A stretch of DNA of 64,000 nucleotides from Przewalskia tangutica (GCA_029844215.1 JAQGDG010000266.1:62001-126000), one strand, 5' to 3'. Shown: positions 1-13,110, counted from the first letter of the stretch. The notes: a model not told the origin generated them from the letters alone. Program-made: numbers and translations.

Positions 1-1656
1 TTGATCTTATAAGATAAGAGACTTAACTTATTTGTTTTAATGTGGATGTTTGTGTGAAACCTCATTCGTGAGTAATGAGTACTTGGTTTTTAAAGGGATA
101 ATGTTTCTTGATTTGGAATCGGAATGTGTATCGACAGGACCAACTGCGGCGTTAATAAAGAAAATGTATTGAATAATGATGTGTTGTATTAAAACCGGTA
201 GAAACCTCCATCTGCATAGAAGCTAAGATAAGACAAAATGATATTACATTTTCTAGATCATGTTCTTTGTAATAAGATCGTTATAAACAAGAATAACTAC
301 TCACATATATGACATATGTTACTCAATTGCTCAAAAAGGAATCAAGTGATTAAGTTTGGGAACTATGAAACCATTTGAAAATGAAGCTTGAGTAATTGAA
401 ACTAGGCAAAGTGGAACTTAGGAAAAGAATGTTACTGATTTTGAAAAGGAATGTGGGTTGGTCATTCTAATACTACGGGTATCGGGTGACTTTTATAAAG
501 TAATGGATCTCTTTTAAAAGAATTTAACGTCGTAGTACTTTAGGAGTTAAAACCGGATTTTGTCATAAAATGAAAGTACTTTGAGTTGTGTATAACTTGC
601 CTATACTTGTTGTTGTGAAACTTGCCTATGCTTGTTGTGATAGCCTTTGTTGTGCAAAGCGTTGTATTTACTGTATTCTGGCGTCTCGATGGAGGTCGGT
701 TGGTAGTTGAGAACTTACTTGGGCGTCTTGCGGCGGTGGCGGAGAAATTTCAGAATGCGTTCTGGTGATAGTATTATTGTGGTTAATCGCTTTGGATATC
801 TTGACACGATCGTGGCGCGCGGGTATGTTTCCATTTTGATTATCGCTGGTGATTTCCTTTTGGACATCTTGACCACGATCGTAGCGCTGCGGGTATCGTC
901 CATTTGGAATGTTGTCTATTGTTTCCCTTTGGACATCGACACGATCGTAAGCGCGCGGGTATCGTCCATTTGGAATGTTGTCTTATTGTTTCCCTTTGGA
1001 CATCACGACACGATCGTGCGTAGCGCGGGTATCTTCCATTTGGATTCTTTGTCTTGTTGTTATCATATCATAGGCTGGTGATGAGGAAAGGTATTCCGGG
1101 CATGATTGATGTTGTGGGCGTGAGACCACGACTTGATATAAGCTGTTATATGTTGTGTATCTTGTAGTTTGGCTATCATACATGTCTCTGCTTTGTATAG
1201 GCTATTATGATTTCATTCTGATATTATGCTGATTTCACATACTTAGTACTGTTATCTTGACCTCGCCCGAGGCTGCGTTCATCTGCGCGGTAGAGGTACA
1301 TCGGTCGTGGATCCTCGCTCCTAGGACCACGATTCGTATTAGGAAGCTCGTTTCTCAGGAGACTTATCTTTTAGTATGTGTTTCCACGAGTTGTAGGTTC
1401 TTGTACATTCGGGGTATGGCGGGGCCTGTCGTCATAGTCGTTGTAAATCTTAGAAGTGCATAATCTTATTGTAGGCGGGGTTGTAAAGGATTAAAGCATT
1501 CGGAGTTTTATATATATCTTGAAGGCAAGCTATTTTGGTTGCTTTATTTATTATTATATCTCTTGTTGCATGTCTAAGTTTTATTTCATTGGTTTTCTCG
1601 ATGTTGTATCACTAGGGTGCGGGGTAAGGCACGATGCGAACCGGGCGAGCGTTACA
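1..1656 (+). mobile_element. R1 5' LTR, right part only (Ty3/gypsy, Del/Tekay-like)
   Basis: This is the right-hand 1.66 kb of a long terminal repeat whose start lies left of the window. Base 1 onward matches the R1 3' LTR from about 5605, so roughly 1.85 kb is missing. It ends in GTTACA just before a primer binding site, and both R1 LTRs share the unusual end GAGCGTTACA, which pairs them as sisters. It has no coding role; apparent reading frames come from its tandem array. Confidence 0.88.
776..1075 (+). repeat. 66-69 bp tandem array in R1 5' LTR
   Basis: Four units are marked by ACGATCGT at 806, 875, 941 and 1010. Most carry GGGTATCGTCCATTTGGAA and a TTTGGACATC box. The period is near 66 bp, a multiple of three, so it gives an open but meaningless repeated peptide. 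The sister LTR has five units. Confidence 0.85.
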
Positions 1657-1659
1657 AAG

Positions 1660-1671
1660 TGGTATCGAGCG
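1660..1671 (+). other. R1 primer binding site
   Basis: TGGTATCGAGCG lies 3 nt after the LTR end. It resembles the initiator-Met tRNA primer site TGGTATCAGAGC minus one A. The same variant occurs in R11, R12 and R13. Confidence 0.75.
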
Positions 1672-1853
1672 ATTAATCCTCGGAAAGTGTCTGAGCCGTG
1701 TCTAGTAAGTCTTGATTATCGGTGTGTTGTGCACCACGTCTATAATCGAGGCTATAGGACATTTAGGATTAGTTTCCATTCTTCTCATTACGAGATCGTG
1801 CCTTAGAAGGCATGTTGTAAGTTGGACCCTCGGCGTATCTCGTTTTTACGATT

Positions 1854-2960
1854 ATGCCTCGCGCAAGCAGCGAGCCCGGAAGGGCAAGGCGGTAGGAGGC
1901 TGCTAGTGAATCTGAGGAGAATGCGAGGCCGAGCGATGCATACGAGATAGTACTTGAGCGGAAGTTTGGCGACACGCCCGGCACAGTGAGTTTAGAGCGC
2001 GGCGAGGCTGCTGAGACTCTGATACACGAGCCTCAGTCCACGGCTGGAAGCGGATGAGATAAGTACAAGAGATGGCGATTCTTGGCGAGTCGTGGCGAAT
2101 ATGAGATAAATTTGGATGTAGCGATTCGATTCGATGCACGATGGTTCACCCCAGCGAATAGTTTGAGGCTACGGGACTTTACGAGTTGTAGCCCGCGAGT
2201 TTTATGGGTGAGGCACGAGGATGATCGCGAGAGTTCATCCAAGCGATTCTGACGGATCGTGAGTGATCGAGCTTGGAGACAGTCGGTGGTCTAGGTTCGC
2301 GTCGGCTGCGTGATACGCGATCGGGGTTTGATCGTGGGAGCTCTCGGAGAAGAATGCACTTCACCGTTTGGGGCGAGTTTTGAGGGCCTTCGCGGCACAT
2401 TTCTTGCCTCGCGGATGAGAGGGCTCGGTAAAGTTTTTGATGTTGAGCGAGAATGGCGTCTGATTCGGGAGTACAACGTGAGTTCGACTCGTTGGCGGTA
2501 TGTTCCGCTTTAGTAGCTTGCATGGAGGATAGGGTGCATCGCTCGTCGCGGGCTAGATGATTATATGGTGAGTCTTGTGCGGGTGTTTCTCTTGGTAGGG
2601 CATGGACATTGCCGCGTCTGAGCTCATGCACTAGGATGTGAGGCACGGAGAGGTCGGCGGAATGACCGGGATCGGCGAGAAGAGGGCCGGGGCGGCGAGG
2701 TCGCTGGTGACTTTCGAGGCGGACCGCCTGTGTGACTAGTTATGTACCCCGCGATCTGAGTGGTCCTCGCCGTCTTGAGGCAGTCGGGGCTCGAGGTTCA
2801 ATTTTCGGGAGAAGCGGGGTGTTAACCGGTGAAGCCACCTACCTCGTTGTGACCATTGTGGTAGACTCCATTTTGGAGAGTGTCGTGCTAAATGGGAGTT
2901 TGTTTTGCATGCGGCGGCGAGCCATTTGCGAGGCTGTCAGGCGAGGAAGCACGGATGTTC
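1854..2960 (+). pseudogene. gag: R1 decayed gag
   Basis: Gag would form the virus-like particle that packages element RNA. The likely start is ATG 1854 (MPRASSEP...), in the place where chromovirus Gag begins with a basic MP-R-rich leader, but a stop follows after about a dozen codons. Scattered frames at 2150-2590 still show capsid-like strings: an AHFLP-like stretch near 2397, EYNVSSTRWRYVPL ending near 2510, and CMEDRVHR near 2520. A start of a CCHC knuckle (CFACG) lies near 2901. Many frameshifts and stops break it. Some may be consensus errors, since this window shows indels at CG-rich sites. Family assignment comes from motif resemblance only. Confidence 0.6.
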
Positions 2961-3725
2961 TGACTCGACGCCGGGATCGATGGGTGGTTCATCGCCTTCT
3001 ACGATTATGCGCCTGCGGGAGCCTATGATTAGAGAGGCGGTAGATTCGGTATATCCTTAACCTCTAGAGTTTTGGTATGCTTGTTATGATGGTCTCGTTA
3101 TTATGTGCTATATGCGAATAGCGTTGTGTTAATTGTGAGTTAGAAAACATGCTTAGTTGGGAGGATACGTGTGGGGGCATGGAAAGTGTGAACCTTAGAG
3201 TTTTATACGTGGAGACCTTAGAGCGAGGCCGTCTTGAGTGGGTGATTTTACGGTTGGTCTTTGCGATGTACTTGGTATGCGGGGAAATATTGTGGGATAA
3301 TTACATGGGTAGTGTGAGATGGAAGTGGTAGCTTTCATGGCGTGAATTAATAAGATTGTTCGGTCGGGAACAAGAGTTTGAAGCTTGATTGGGGTCGGGT
3401 TGAGGACCATTTGCGGGTCAACCGTAACCCGGTTTGGGGTGGGGTCGATTAGGTGGTCACTTGGTGGTAGTCACGAGGATGCTAGGCCCAGTTTGTATGA
3501 TCATCGTATGAGTTCGTGGATCGTTGACGAATCGGATCGTGAAGGCGGGAATGTCCTTAGAGTAAATTGAAGCTAGTGGGAGTGTTGTAAGATTAGAAAT
3601 GATTCCTCGTTGGCTTGGATTTGAGTTTTGCGCACATGTTATATTACGGCCATTGGTGGCGTGATCGGTTTTGTAAGTATAGTAGTGAAGACTATCACGA
3701 GCACAATCGTTTGGAGACTTAGAAT
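2961..3725 (+). other. R1 non-coding 3' interior with conserved block
   Basis: No gene is recognisable. Bases 3385-3570 carry a block (GGGTCGGGTTGAGG, GATGCTAGGCCCA, ATGAGTTCGTGGATCG) that recurs in R9, R11, R12 and R13 between the gag remnant and the polypurine tract. It is too broken to be protein and may be an untranslated RNA region needed in cis. Confidence 0.6.
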
Positions 3726-3759
3726 GAACATTCGGGACGAATGTTTCTAAGAGGAAGAA
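3726..3759 (+). other. R1 hairpin and polypurine tract
   Basis: GAACATTCG and CGAATGTTTC form an inverted repeat (3726-3747) directly before the purine run AAGAGGAAGAA that primes plus-strand DNA. The 3' LTR starts at the next base. Confidence 0.75.
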
Positions 3760-3963
3760 TGTTATACCCGTAGTTCGAGGTATATAGGTGAGGATATACG
3801 TGCGAGATTACGTGAAATTTTGGAAAGAAAGAAAGATGTGATTTTTAACGGAAAAGTTTAGGTTTTGTGAAGAAAAGGTTCGTTAATGGGAATTGGATTC
3901 CCAGTTTGGTATTCGGACTTCTTAGAATATTTGAGAATTATGGAATTTTATTTAGGAAATGGT

Positions 3964-4246
3964 CACGTGGGGCCACGGGTGAAATTCTGGTTTTGTAGGG
4001 CAGCTTTGTTTTGAGATTTTGGCCATTATGGATATTTTGGAAGATGAAATATTTTGGGCGAGTAGGAGGCGACACGTGTCACCCCTAGGTGGCTCTTGGC
4101 GAAATCGCTTGGACAAGTGGCGAGACAAGTGGCCTTGTCTTGCAAGATATTTTAGCTTGGACAAGTGGCTTGTGGGGCCCACACACTTGTCCCCAATCTC
4201 AACCACACACTTGCCTTCATCCTAACCGCCGGTGGTCTTATATATA
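3964..4246 (+). promoter_or_regulatory. R1 3' LTR promoter block
   Basis: A G-box CACGTG (3964) with a shortened GGGCCAC neighbour and a GACACGTGTCACC box (about 4071) precede TATATATA at 4239. All sister LTRs have this order, so this is the likely U3 promoter. Confidence 0.6.
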
Positions 4247-6375
4247 CACCGCGGTTGATGAAAACTCCAGCACTTAACCATTTGAAGACTTGACAAAATA
4301 CTCTCTCCGAACATTGCTCTCGGCCAAGACCTTGTTCTTGAGCAAGATTTGTCAACAATTATTAAAACTCTTAAGTTTTCTTCCCTAAAGTGTTAGGAAG
4401 ATTGTGTACCAAGTGTTGGAGAAGATTTCACACCACAACCTATTCTTGATGCCTTGGCGAAAGTTCCAAGTTTGGAACCACTAAGTGTTCTTCACTTTTG
4501 GAGTTGAATCTTGAAGAGGAGTTGGTTAGGAGCTTATGGGTTGCTTGTAGCGGATTGGAGCGTAAAGATTTGGAGCTAAGACTTGCTTGGAGCGATATTA
4601 AGTTCTTGGATAGATTTTGGGCTATTGAGGTAGTAAATCTTAACCTCTTTGTGATTTAGTAATTTTACATATATTATAAGTATATATGGATTATATAATA
4701 TATGGAGTAAGTTTGGAAGAGTTGGATCTTGTTAACTTGTTAAAAGAAAAGTTAGTAGTTTGCCGTTAAAATGGTAAGCGTATCTTACTTGCTAAGAAGC
4801 TAATAACAAAGTAACTATAACTTATATTAAGAATGGAAATATAAGTTGGATGACTAATAGTAAAATTGGACAAAGTTGGCCAAGGACCCAACTCGAAATT
4901 TGTATTTACTTTGGGTAGTATTTACTTTGGTGTATTTACATTGGTGTATTTACATTTACATTGAGGAAGATTTTTCAATCGCGTTAGTTTGGCGTGTGAT
5001 CCCCTTTTAATTATTGTATTGTTATGAAGGCGTGATAGTAAACGCGTTACGGTTGGCGCGTAATCCCACTGCTTTTACTTATTGTTGTTATGGGCGTGAT
5101 AGTAAACGCGTTACCGTTTGGGCGTGTAATCCCTTCTTTTTGTTGTTTAATTATTACGCCTTATATATATATATGGTATATATATTCATTTATTCGGGCC
5201 TTGGTAAAGATGGAAAAGTGAGTATAAGCGGAAGTCTTGTAGAAATTTAGTAGATTTTGAGGCTTTTATTGGTATAAGTCTTGATGATAAGAAAGGTTTG
5301 ATAGAGTACTATGACCATTTTAGGAGTGGAGTACTACGTGTGGCGTGATCTACTTGGCTTAGGAGTAGCCGACGGGTTGAAGTACTTGGGCGTTTTGCTT
5401 ATTGTCGATAAATCGTCGCGGTATGTGAACCTCTTCCTATCTTTTCTAGCATGATTGTTGTGAACTATGTAGTGCAGTGAGCGTACATGTGCTAAGTGAT
5501 TTGGTTGATTTAAAACATAGGGTGTTATAATAGCTTTATGGGAAGTTAGTTATAACGACCTTATGTAGTGAAAATGGTTTCTTGATGTTAGAAGTTAAGA
5601 GACTTGATCTTATAAGATAAGAGACTTAACTTATTTGTTTTAATGTGGATGTTTGTGTGAAACCTCATTCGTGAGTAATGAGTACTTGGTTTTAAAGGGA
5701 TAATGTTTCTTGATTTGGAATCGAGAATGTGTATCGACAGACCACTGCGAGCGTTAATAAAGGAAAATGTATTGAATAATGATGTGTTGTATTAAAACCA
5801 GTAGAAACCTCATCTGCATAGAAGCTAAGATAAGACAAAATGATATTACATTTTCTAGATCATGCTCTTTGTAATAAGATCGTTATAAACAAGAATAAAC
5901 TACTCATATATGACATATGTTACTCAATTGCTAAAAGGAATCAGTGATTAAGTTTGGGAACTATGAAACCATTTGAAAATGAGAAGCTTGAGTAATTGAA
6001 ACTAGGCAAAGCTGGAACTTAGGAAAGAATGTTGTTACTGATTTTGAAAAGGAATGTGGGTTGGTCATTCTAATACTACGGGTATCGGGTGACTTTTATA
6101 AAAGTAATGGATCTCTTTTAAAAGAATTTAACGTCGTAGTACTTTAGGAGTTAAAACCGGATTTTGTCATAAAATGAAAGTACTTTGAGTTGTGTATAAC
6201 TTGCCTATACTTGTTGTTGTGAAACTTGCCTATCTTGTTGTGATAGCCTTTGTTGTGCAAAGCGTTGTATTTACAATATTCTGCGTCTCGATGGAGTCGG
6301 TTGGTAGTTGAGAACTTACTTGGGCGTCTTGGCGGTGGCGGAGAAATTTCACGAGTGCGTTCTGTTGATAGTATT

Positions 6376-6720
6376 ATTGTAGTTAATCGCTTTGGATATC
6401 TTGACACGATCGTAGCGCGCGGGTATGTTTCCATTTGATTATCGCTGGTGATTTCCTTTTGGACATCGACACGATCGTGGCGCTGCGGGTATCGTCCATT
6501 TGGAATCTTTGTCTATTGTTTCCGCTTTGGACATCGCGACGATCGTAGCGCTGCGGGTATCGTCCATTTGGAATGTTGTCTATTGTTTCCCTTTGGACAT
6601 CACGACGATCGTAAGCGCGCGGGTATCGTCCGTTTGGAATGTTGTCTTATTGTTTCCCTTTGGACATCTTGACACGATCGTAAGCGCAGGTATCTTCCAT
6701 TTGGATTCTTTGTCTTGTTG
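6376..6720 (+). repeat. 66-69 bp tandem array in R1 3' LTR
   Basis: Five units have ACGATCGT (or ACGATC) at 6406, 6471, 6539, 6605 and 6674, one more than the sister LTR. Confidence 0.85.
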
Positions 6721-7313
6721 TTATCATATCATAGGCCGGCGGTGAGAAGGTATTCCGCAGGCATGATTGATGTTGTGGGCGTGAGACCACGACTTGATAT
6801 AAGCGTTATATGTTGTATCTTGTAGTTTGGCTATCATACATGTCTCACTGCTTTGTATAGGCTATTATGATTTCATTCTGATATTATGCGATTTCACATA
6901 CTTAGTACTGTTATGCGACCTCGCCCGAGTGCGTTAAATCTGCGAGTAGAGTACATCGATCGTGGATCCTCGCTCCTAGGACCACGATTCACGTATTAGG
7001 AAGCTCCGTTTCTCGGAGACTTATCTTTTGGTATGTGTTTCCACTGAGTTGTAGGTTCTTGTACATTCGAGGTATGGCGGGGCCACTGTCCGTCATAGTC
7101 GTTGTAAATCTTAAGTGCAGTAATCTTGTTGTGGGCGGGGTTGTAAAGATTAAAGCTATTCGAGTTTTATATATATCTTGAAAGCATTGTTTTGGTTGCT
7201 TTGTTTATTATTATATCTCTTGTTGCATGTCTAAGTTTTTATTTCCGGTTTTTCTCGATGTTGTATCACTAGGGTGCGGGGTAAGGCACGATGCAGACCG
7301 GGCGAGCGTTACA

Positions 7314-9200
7314 CTCTTCCTATCTGTTACAGCATAATATGTGTATTACTATGTAATGCGGTAGACGTATACGTGTTTAATGTATTTGATTGGTTTGAAA
7401 CATAGAGTGTTATAACGGCTTTATGGGAAGTTAGTTATAACAGCTTTATGTAGGTAAGAAAATGCTTTGTGGTTTCAAAGGATAACTGATTTGACTTATA
7501 ACGGATTTGATGTGTAGTAACAAGGAACTTGAAGTGTTCCAAAGACCCTTTTTAAGAAGAGTAATACTTGGCTTTGAAAACATAAGAGTTGTACTAGCTT
7601 TATGGGAAGTTAGGTATAACGTCTTAAGAGTGATAAAAAGAATGGTTTACTGATTTTTAGAAGATAAGAGACTTGACTTAATGGTATTAATATGAATTTT
7701 GTTAAAAGTGTGAAACCTCATTCGTGAGTAATGAGTACTTGGTTTTAAAAGGAATAACGTTTTACTGATTTCGGAAATCAGAATGAGTATCGACAAACCA
7801 ACTGCGGCGTTAATAAAGGAAATGTATTGAATAATGAAGTATGGTATTAAAACCGGTGAAACCTCCATCTGCATAGAAGCTAAGATGAGACAAAATGATA
7901 TTACATTTCCTAGATCATGGCTGCTTAATAAGATTGATTATAAACAAGAATAACCTACTCACATATAAGACATATGTTTCTCAAAACGTTTAAAGGAGAA
8001 TTATGTTTTAAAGGATTAAAACTATGAACTACGAAACCTTTTCTAAAATGAGAAACTTGAGCATTTGAAATTAGGCAAACTTGAACGTTTGGAAAATAAG
8101 GTTGTTACTTGATTTTACAAAGGAAAGCATTTTGGTTTACTTAACAATGTTAGTCATTCTATTTTTATACTACGGGTATCGGGTGACCTTTGTAAAAGAA
8201 GTGGATCTTTAAAAGTAATTTAACGTACGTAGTACTTTAGGGTTAAAACCCGGACTTTGGCATAAAATGAAAGTACTTTGAGTTGTGTATAACTTGCCTA
8301 TGCTTGTTGTTGTGAAGCTTGCCTATGCTTGTTGGTGTGAAACTTGCCTATGTTTGTTCTGATAGCCTTTGTTGTATTTACGTACTCGCGTCTCGATGGA
8401 GTAGGTTGATTTATTACTGACGATTCTACACCGAGTCCCACGAGATGGGCGAGACACGTATTTCATTTAATTATACAGAGTCCACGAGATGGCGAGGACA
8501 CGTATTTCATTTAATTATACACCGAGTCCCACGAGATGGCGAGGACACGTATTTCACGAGATGGCGAGGACACGTATTTCATCGATTATACACCGAGTCC
8601 CGAGATGGCGAGGACACGTATTTCATCCGATTTTACACCGAGTCACGAGATGGGCGAGGACACGTATATTATCTCGATTATACAAAGTGCCACGGATGGC
8701 CGACACGTATTTCATCCGTTATCATACATGTCTCGCTTTATATAGACTATTATGATTTCATTCTGATCTTTTAAAGTTTCACATACTTGGTACTGTTGTC
8801 TTGACCTCGCCGGGCTGCGTTCATCCGCAGTGGAAGTACATCGGTGGTGGATCTCGCTCATAGGATCACGATTCGTGTCGAAGCCCCATTTCTTGAGGCT
8901 TATCTTTTGGTATGTTACCAGTCAGCAGATTCTTATACATTCGAGGTATGGCGGGCCTGTCCGTCATAAATTTGTAAAAATCTTAGAGTGCATGCTTTGT
9001 TGTGGCGGGGTTTGTAAAAAGGATAAATGTTCGGGTATTTATGTAAATATGATGAAGGCAACTGTTTGGTTGGCCTGTTTATTTATCTTGTCTCTTAATT
9101 CATGTTCATGTTTTTTATTTCCGCTGATTTTCTCTGATGTTGTATCACTAGGGTGCCCGGGGTAAGGCACCAGTCACGGGCCCGGGTTCGGGTCGTGACA
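7314..9200 (+). mobile_element. R2 LTR, right part (split by R1)
   Basis: This continues an LTR of the R12/R13 type from the CCTCTTCCTATC landmark through the twin GTTATAACGGCTTTATGG motif (about 7410), the GAAACCTCCATCTGCATAG block (about 7858), a tandem array and the standard end GGGCCCGGGTTCGGGTCGTG. The left half must lie beyond the R1 5' LTR, outside the window. No primer site follows, so it is a 3' LTR or a solo LTR. The next base enters R3 on the opposite strand. Confidence 0.85.
8440..8712 (+). repeat. ~44 bp tandem array in R2 LTR
   Basis: About seven units share GAGATGGCGAGGACACGTAT followed by TTCAT; one unit is shortened to 24 bp. It occupies the position held by unrelated arrays in sister LTRs. 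Three overlapping reading frames cross it only because repeats lack stops. Confidence 0.85.
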
Positions 9201-12198
9201 TGCCCTACCTGGGCACCCCTTACATGTATACATCAGAGAATAGCAGTGGAATATACACAACTAATAATAACACTTAGACATAATACATCAACAGGCTAGC
9301 CGATAGGGTCACCTTTCGTAAAACATTCATAACAAAAGAAACATCAGTTACAATTCTTTCTTTACAGCCCAAACCACTAGACATGACTACAGACATCTAA
9401 GAATAACAACTGTGGCGGGACAGGGCCCCGCCATACCCATGAATGTAAAACAACTGACAATACCAGGGATAAGCCTCCGGAGTAATGAAGTTTCTCAGCA
9501 GCTGAATCAGTGATCCTAAAAGTGAGGATCAAGATGCTCTACTACTGCGGCGTGACGCAGCCCGAAGGAGGTCGATAACAAGTACCAAATATGTGGCCCG
9601 AAATCTTGTAGTGAAATCATAAGTCTAAAATAAAGCTGGAGACATGTATGATAACTCAAATAACAGTACACTGTGCCTTACTAACAATGAGAGTAACAAG
9701 AGTATACTTTACTGCATAAAAATAGGAGGCTCATGATCAAAGTAGGGCCACCCGCCCGTATGTCATTAAGCAATCCTACTTCTGGGACTATTTCACCCGC
9801 ATAGGTCCTGTGGACCCACAATAAGGTAACTTTCTCGCATAGGCTGTATCCGTCCGCATAGGTCGTGTGGACTCGCATGAGGTATTCCTCGCATAGGACT
9901 ATTTCACCCGCACATGACTATTTCACCCGCTTGGGCCCGATGGGCCCGCAATGAGTACAAACGCCGCAGTCGCATCATGGGTAGAAAATCCATGGAATTA
10001 GTAGTAACCCGGGGCTTTGCCCCGTAAGAATAACATAAACTAGCACAACCGGCTATCATACATAACATAAGCACTACCGGCTTACCATACATATAACATA
10101 AGCGCTACCGGCTTACCATATCCTAACATAAGCACTACCGGCTTATCATACATAACATAAGCAAGTTAAGAAATCCCCTAACTTCTTATTAGTATTATAC
10201 ATGTACACTCTCATTTTAGTTTACTTAAGTCACTAACATGTCATTATAAAAATCCGGGAATTTAACCCAAAGTACTACGTACTTCTACTCTTTTAAAAAT
10301 GACTCTTTTTCATACAAAACTTCCAAGATACTAATAACCGTAGTATCAAGTCATAACTACATTTTAAGACAAGTCACAATACCTTTTAGAAATACATTTC
10401 AGGCTTCTAAATCAAGTGACTTCTTTCTTTTAAAACCTTAAGCAATTGATGCCTTTAAATCAATTTTCCTTTCATTATTTCAAGTCATTTATCATACTTA
10501 TATTACTTAGAGTAAACTACTCTTTTTAACTTAAAATAAAGCTATTATAACCAACTTCCCATAAAGCCGTTATACTAACTTTATACCTTAGATACTTACA
10601 TTCTTCTTTATAACCAAGAGACTTAAACTTTCCAAACAAAACAAGTATCATATACTTTCAAAATACTTTAAGCCTCTTAACTTTTAGAACCCAAGATATC
10701 CTTAATATTTTTAAACAAGTGAGTTAATTCTCTAACTCAACCAACTTGGACATTCTTAAAATAAGCCAAGGATATCAAATGGACTAGATTGTCAAAATCT
10801 TGTACGTCTACCGTACTATACATTTACAACTTATTCATGCTCAAGAGATAAGAAAGTTCCACATACCTCTTCGGTTCAATCCACTTGCCAAGTCCAATAT
10901 GTCGTACGTAGTATGTCAACCTATAATGACCATAGTACGTCTATTAACTTCTTACTTCAAACGTAGAATATTCCAAGTGCAAAGCTACTAAATTCTACGG
11001 AAAATCGGACAGCACTTCCTTTGTTTCTACATACTTTGCCACCTTTTTCAAGGCCGAATTCAATAATCAAACACGCCATATTTAAGGCTCAACAAAGTAG
11101 TTAACAATAGGGGATTACACGCTTAACAAGACATGTAAAATTCTGCACCACAATAAATATCCAAATAGTCCAACATTTCAATGTCAAATGACTACAATGC
11201 AACAATAATGTAAAGTCTTTTCCAATTCCTTTTTCCATCCAAGTTGTTTAGTCTAACATGTTATATAGCCACAATCGATTATAACAACTATAATCTTCAA
11301 TTAGATAACATGTGACGATTCTAACTATCGACCAACTTGTATTTCAACTTCAAATGGCTAACAAGGTCAGTTCGGTTTTAGGCTTCTAATATCCATAACA
11401 CTTATTAATCTCCAATACATATATCTCATGCTTGTTAAAATGTATAACTACAACAATAAGAAATCTTCAATCACTTAAGAGGACAAAGTGGTTACCTTGA
11501 TAATCCCAAAATAGTCCAACAATCTTGCCCACTTTAGCCCTCTTTCCGAAATTTTTCTTCCCGCAAATATCATCTCTACGAACCCCCCACAAGCTTGCCA
11601 ACGTATTTCCTTCTTGTTGCCTTTCTAAAAATCTCTTTTAGGCTTAGGGTTTCATAAACGTTTAGATAAAGAGAAGGAAAATTTCTATGGAATTCTTGCA
11701 AATGACCAAGTCTTGCAAGACTTGGTCATAATATAGCCTCTATCTTGATCCACAAGTTGGGGGGACACTTGTCACCCACCCAGGGGTCCTCTACAACAAA
11801 TATCTTCTATTTTTACCCTATTTCCTCAAAAAATCCCGCCTCGGCGCCGGCCTGCCAGCGCCCGCTGCTGCAATTCGTGCTTTTGGCGCCCCGCCTGCTG
11901 CGATCGGCGCGCGGCTGACCCTGTCTGTTCTGTCAGTCGATCTTGTAACGTCCATAACTTTCTGCTCCGATGTCCTATCGACGAGCAGTTTGTTGAGTTG
12001 GAAACTAGACTCAATGAACTTAATATTAGGCTTTTGAAACACCTAAAAACCCCAATTATACTAGGATATATACTGCTCCCAAGTTGACTGAAAAACTGTC
12101 CAAAAATATTCTGCCAACTTTTTTTCTTTTTCCAACTTCGAATCTTATTTCCTTTCGTACGTTCTCATCTCATCCTCTTGGAATTATGGGGTGTAACA
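9201..12198 (-). mobile_element. R3 3' LTR
   Basis: The LTR begins on the minus strand at 12198 with TGTTACACCCC. Compared with the 5' LTR, the last ~26 bp are absent because R2 abuts at 9201. It carries the TTATAACGGCTTTATGG twin (about 10550-10590, reversed), two tandem arrays, and a GC island with GGCGCC at 11838-11925. Confidence 0.88.
9785..10165 (-). repeat. Two tandem arrays in R3 3' LTR
   Basis: The first (9785-9960) repeats GACTATTTCACCCGCATAGG and GTGGACCCGC boxes. The second (10030-10165) repeats AGCACTACCGGCTTACCATA with CATAACATA, period near 29 bp. The first unit type also occurs, reversed, in R11. Confidence 0.8.
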
Positions 12199-12235
12199 TT
12201 CTTCCCCCCTTAGAAACATTCGTCCCCGAGTGTTC
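12199..12235 (-). other. R3 polypurine tract and hairpin
   Basis: Read on the minus strand: a hairpin-like CGGGGACGAATGTTTC, then AAGGGGGGAAGAA, then the LTR. The left hairpin arm is mutated (ACACTCG). Confidence 0.75.
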
Positions 12236-12414
12236 TTTCGGAGTCCAATCTAAACGGATATTGGCATAGTCCCTTGACTACACCCAACATAATCACACTT
12301 GCCACACCTGGCCACATAACGATACTTATGCTACAACGTCAACCTGAACTCCAAGTGTCGACGTCGGTTATCTGCATAAAGCTTTTATCGACTCTGAGCT
12401 TGCTAATAATCTTT

Positions 12415-13110
12415 CCTGGATAAGCTTCGCCTTATCCACAGCCCGCTGAATCAAGTCTGGCCAAATAACTGTACCTCGCCTACGTCGAACCAACCAACCG
12501 ACGATCTACACTTTCTTACATATAAGGCCTCATACAGGGCCATCTGAATACTGGAAGGGTATCTATTATCGTACGTAACTCAACAAGAGGCAAATAACCC
12601 TCCCGGTTATCTCTGAAATCAAGAACACAGGCCCGCCACCTATCCTCAAGTGCCTGGATAGTACGCTCTGCCTGTCCGTCGGTCTGAGGGTAGAATGCCA
12701 CACTGAGACTTACCTGTGTCCCTAATACCTCCTGGAAAACCTCCAGAAGTCAGCCGTAAACTGAGCTCATCTGTCTGACATTATAAATGTAGGAACCCCG
12801 TGAAGTCTCACAATCTCCCTGCTATAATCTAGCATAAACCTCAGTCGAGTAAGTGGTCCTAACCGGAAGAACACGGTTGGTTTCGTCAGCATGTTTACTA
12901 TGAACCCCAGGGGGTCGCACTTCCTCTGAGTACGATGTCACCCTGTAATAAGATCCACATTAATCACCTCCCATATCTAAGTCGGGATCTCAATCACCTG
13001 TAATAGCCCACTGGGCTTCTGGTGCTCAACCTTGACCTGCTACTAATTTGGACACTAAGCAACAAACTCTGCTATGTCCCTCTTCAGGCCATCTTACCAA
13101 TACATACATC
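12415..13110 (-). pseudogene. pol: R3 decayed integrase (Ty3/gypsy)
   Basis: Integrase inserts element cDNA into the host. Minus-strand frames give, in protein order: a zinc-region tail GLKRDIAEFVA (about 13095), catalytic-core strings (VNMLTKP near 12895; IVRLHGVPTFIMSDR near 12781-12830), the hallmark VAFYPQTDGQAERTIQALED (about 12645-12705), and a C-terminal VGWFDVGEVQLFGPDLIQRA near 12440-12500. Frame changes and stops separate them, so no enzyme is made. The order matches Ty3/gypsy pol, with integrase last before the LTR. A chromodomain could not be seen. Confidence 0.85.

Larger units (their letters stand above)
3760..7313 (+). mobile_element. R1 3' LTR
   Basis: This 3554 bp LTR opens TGTTATACCCG and ends GCGTTACA. 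It contains a CACGTG box (3964), a TATA box (4239), tandem TATTTACTTTGG-like repeats (about 4900-4970), the twin TTATAA...CTTTATG motif (about 5525-5570) and the 66-bp array. It ends inside another LTR: the next bases CTCTTCCTATC continue R2 in register, so CTCTT is the expected target duplication. No protein is encoded. Confidence 0.88.

Noticed and set aside
8440..8774. Overlapping long frames in three phases, with a repeated HVFH-like peptide
   Set aside because: They are translations of the ~44-bp tandem array in the R2 LTR; being open in several phases follows from repetition.
9190..9215. Inversion breakpoint between R2 and R3
   Set aside because: Insertion of R2 near the end of opposite-strand R3 explains it without an inversion.
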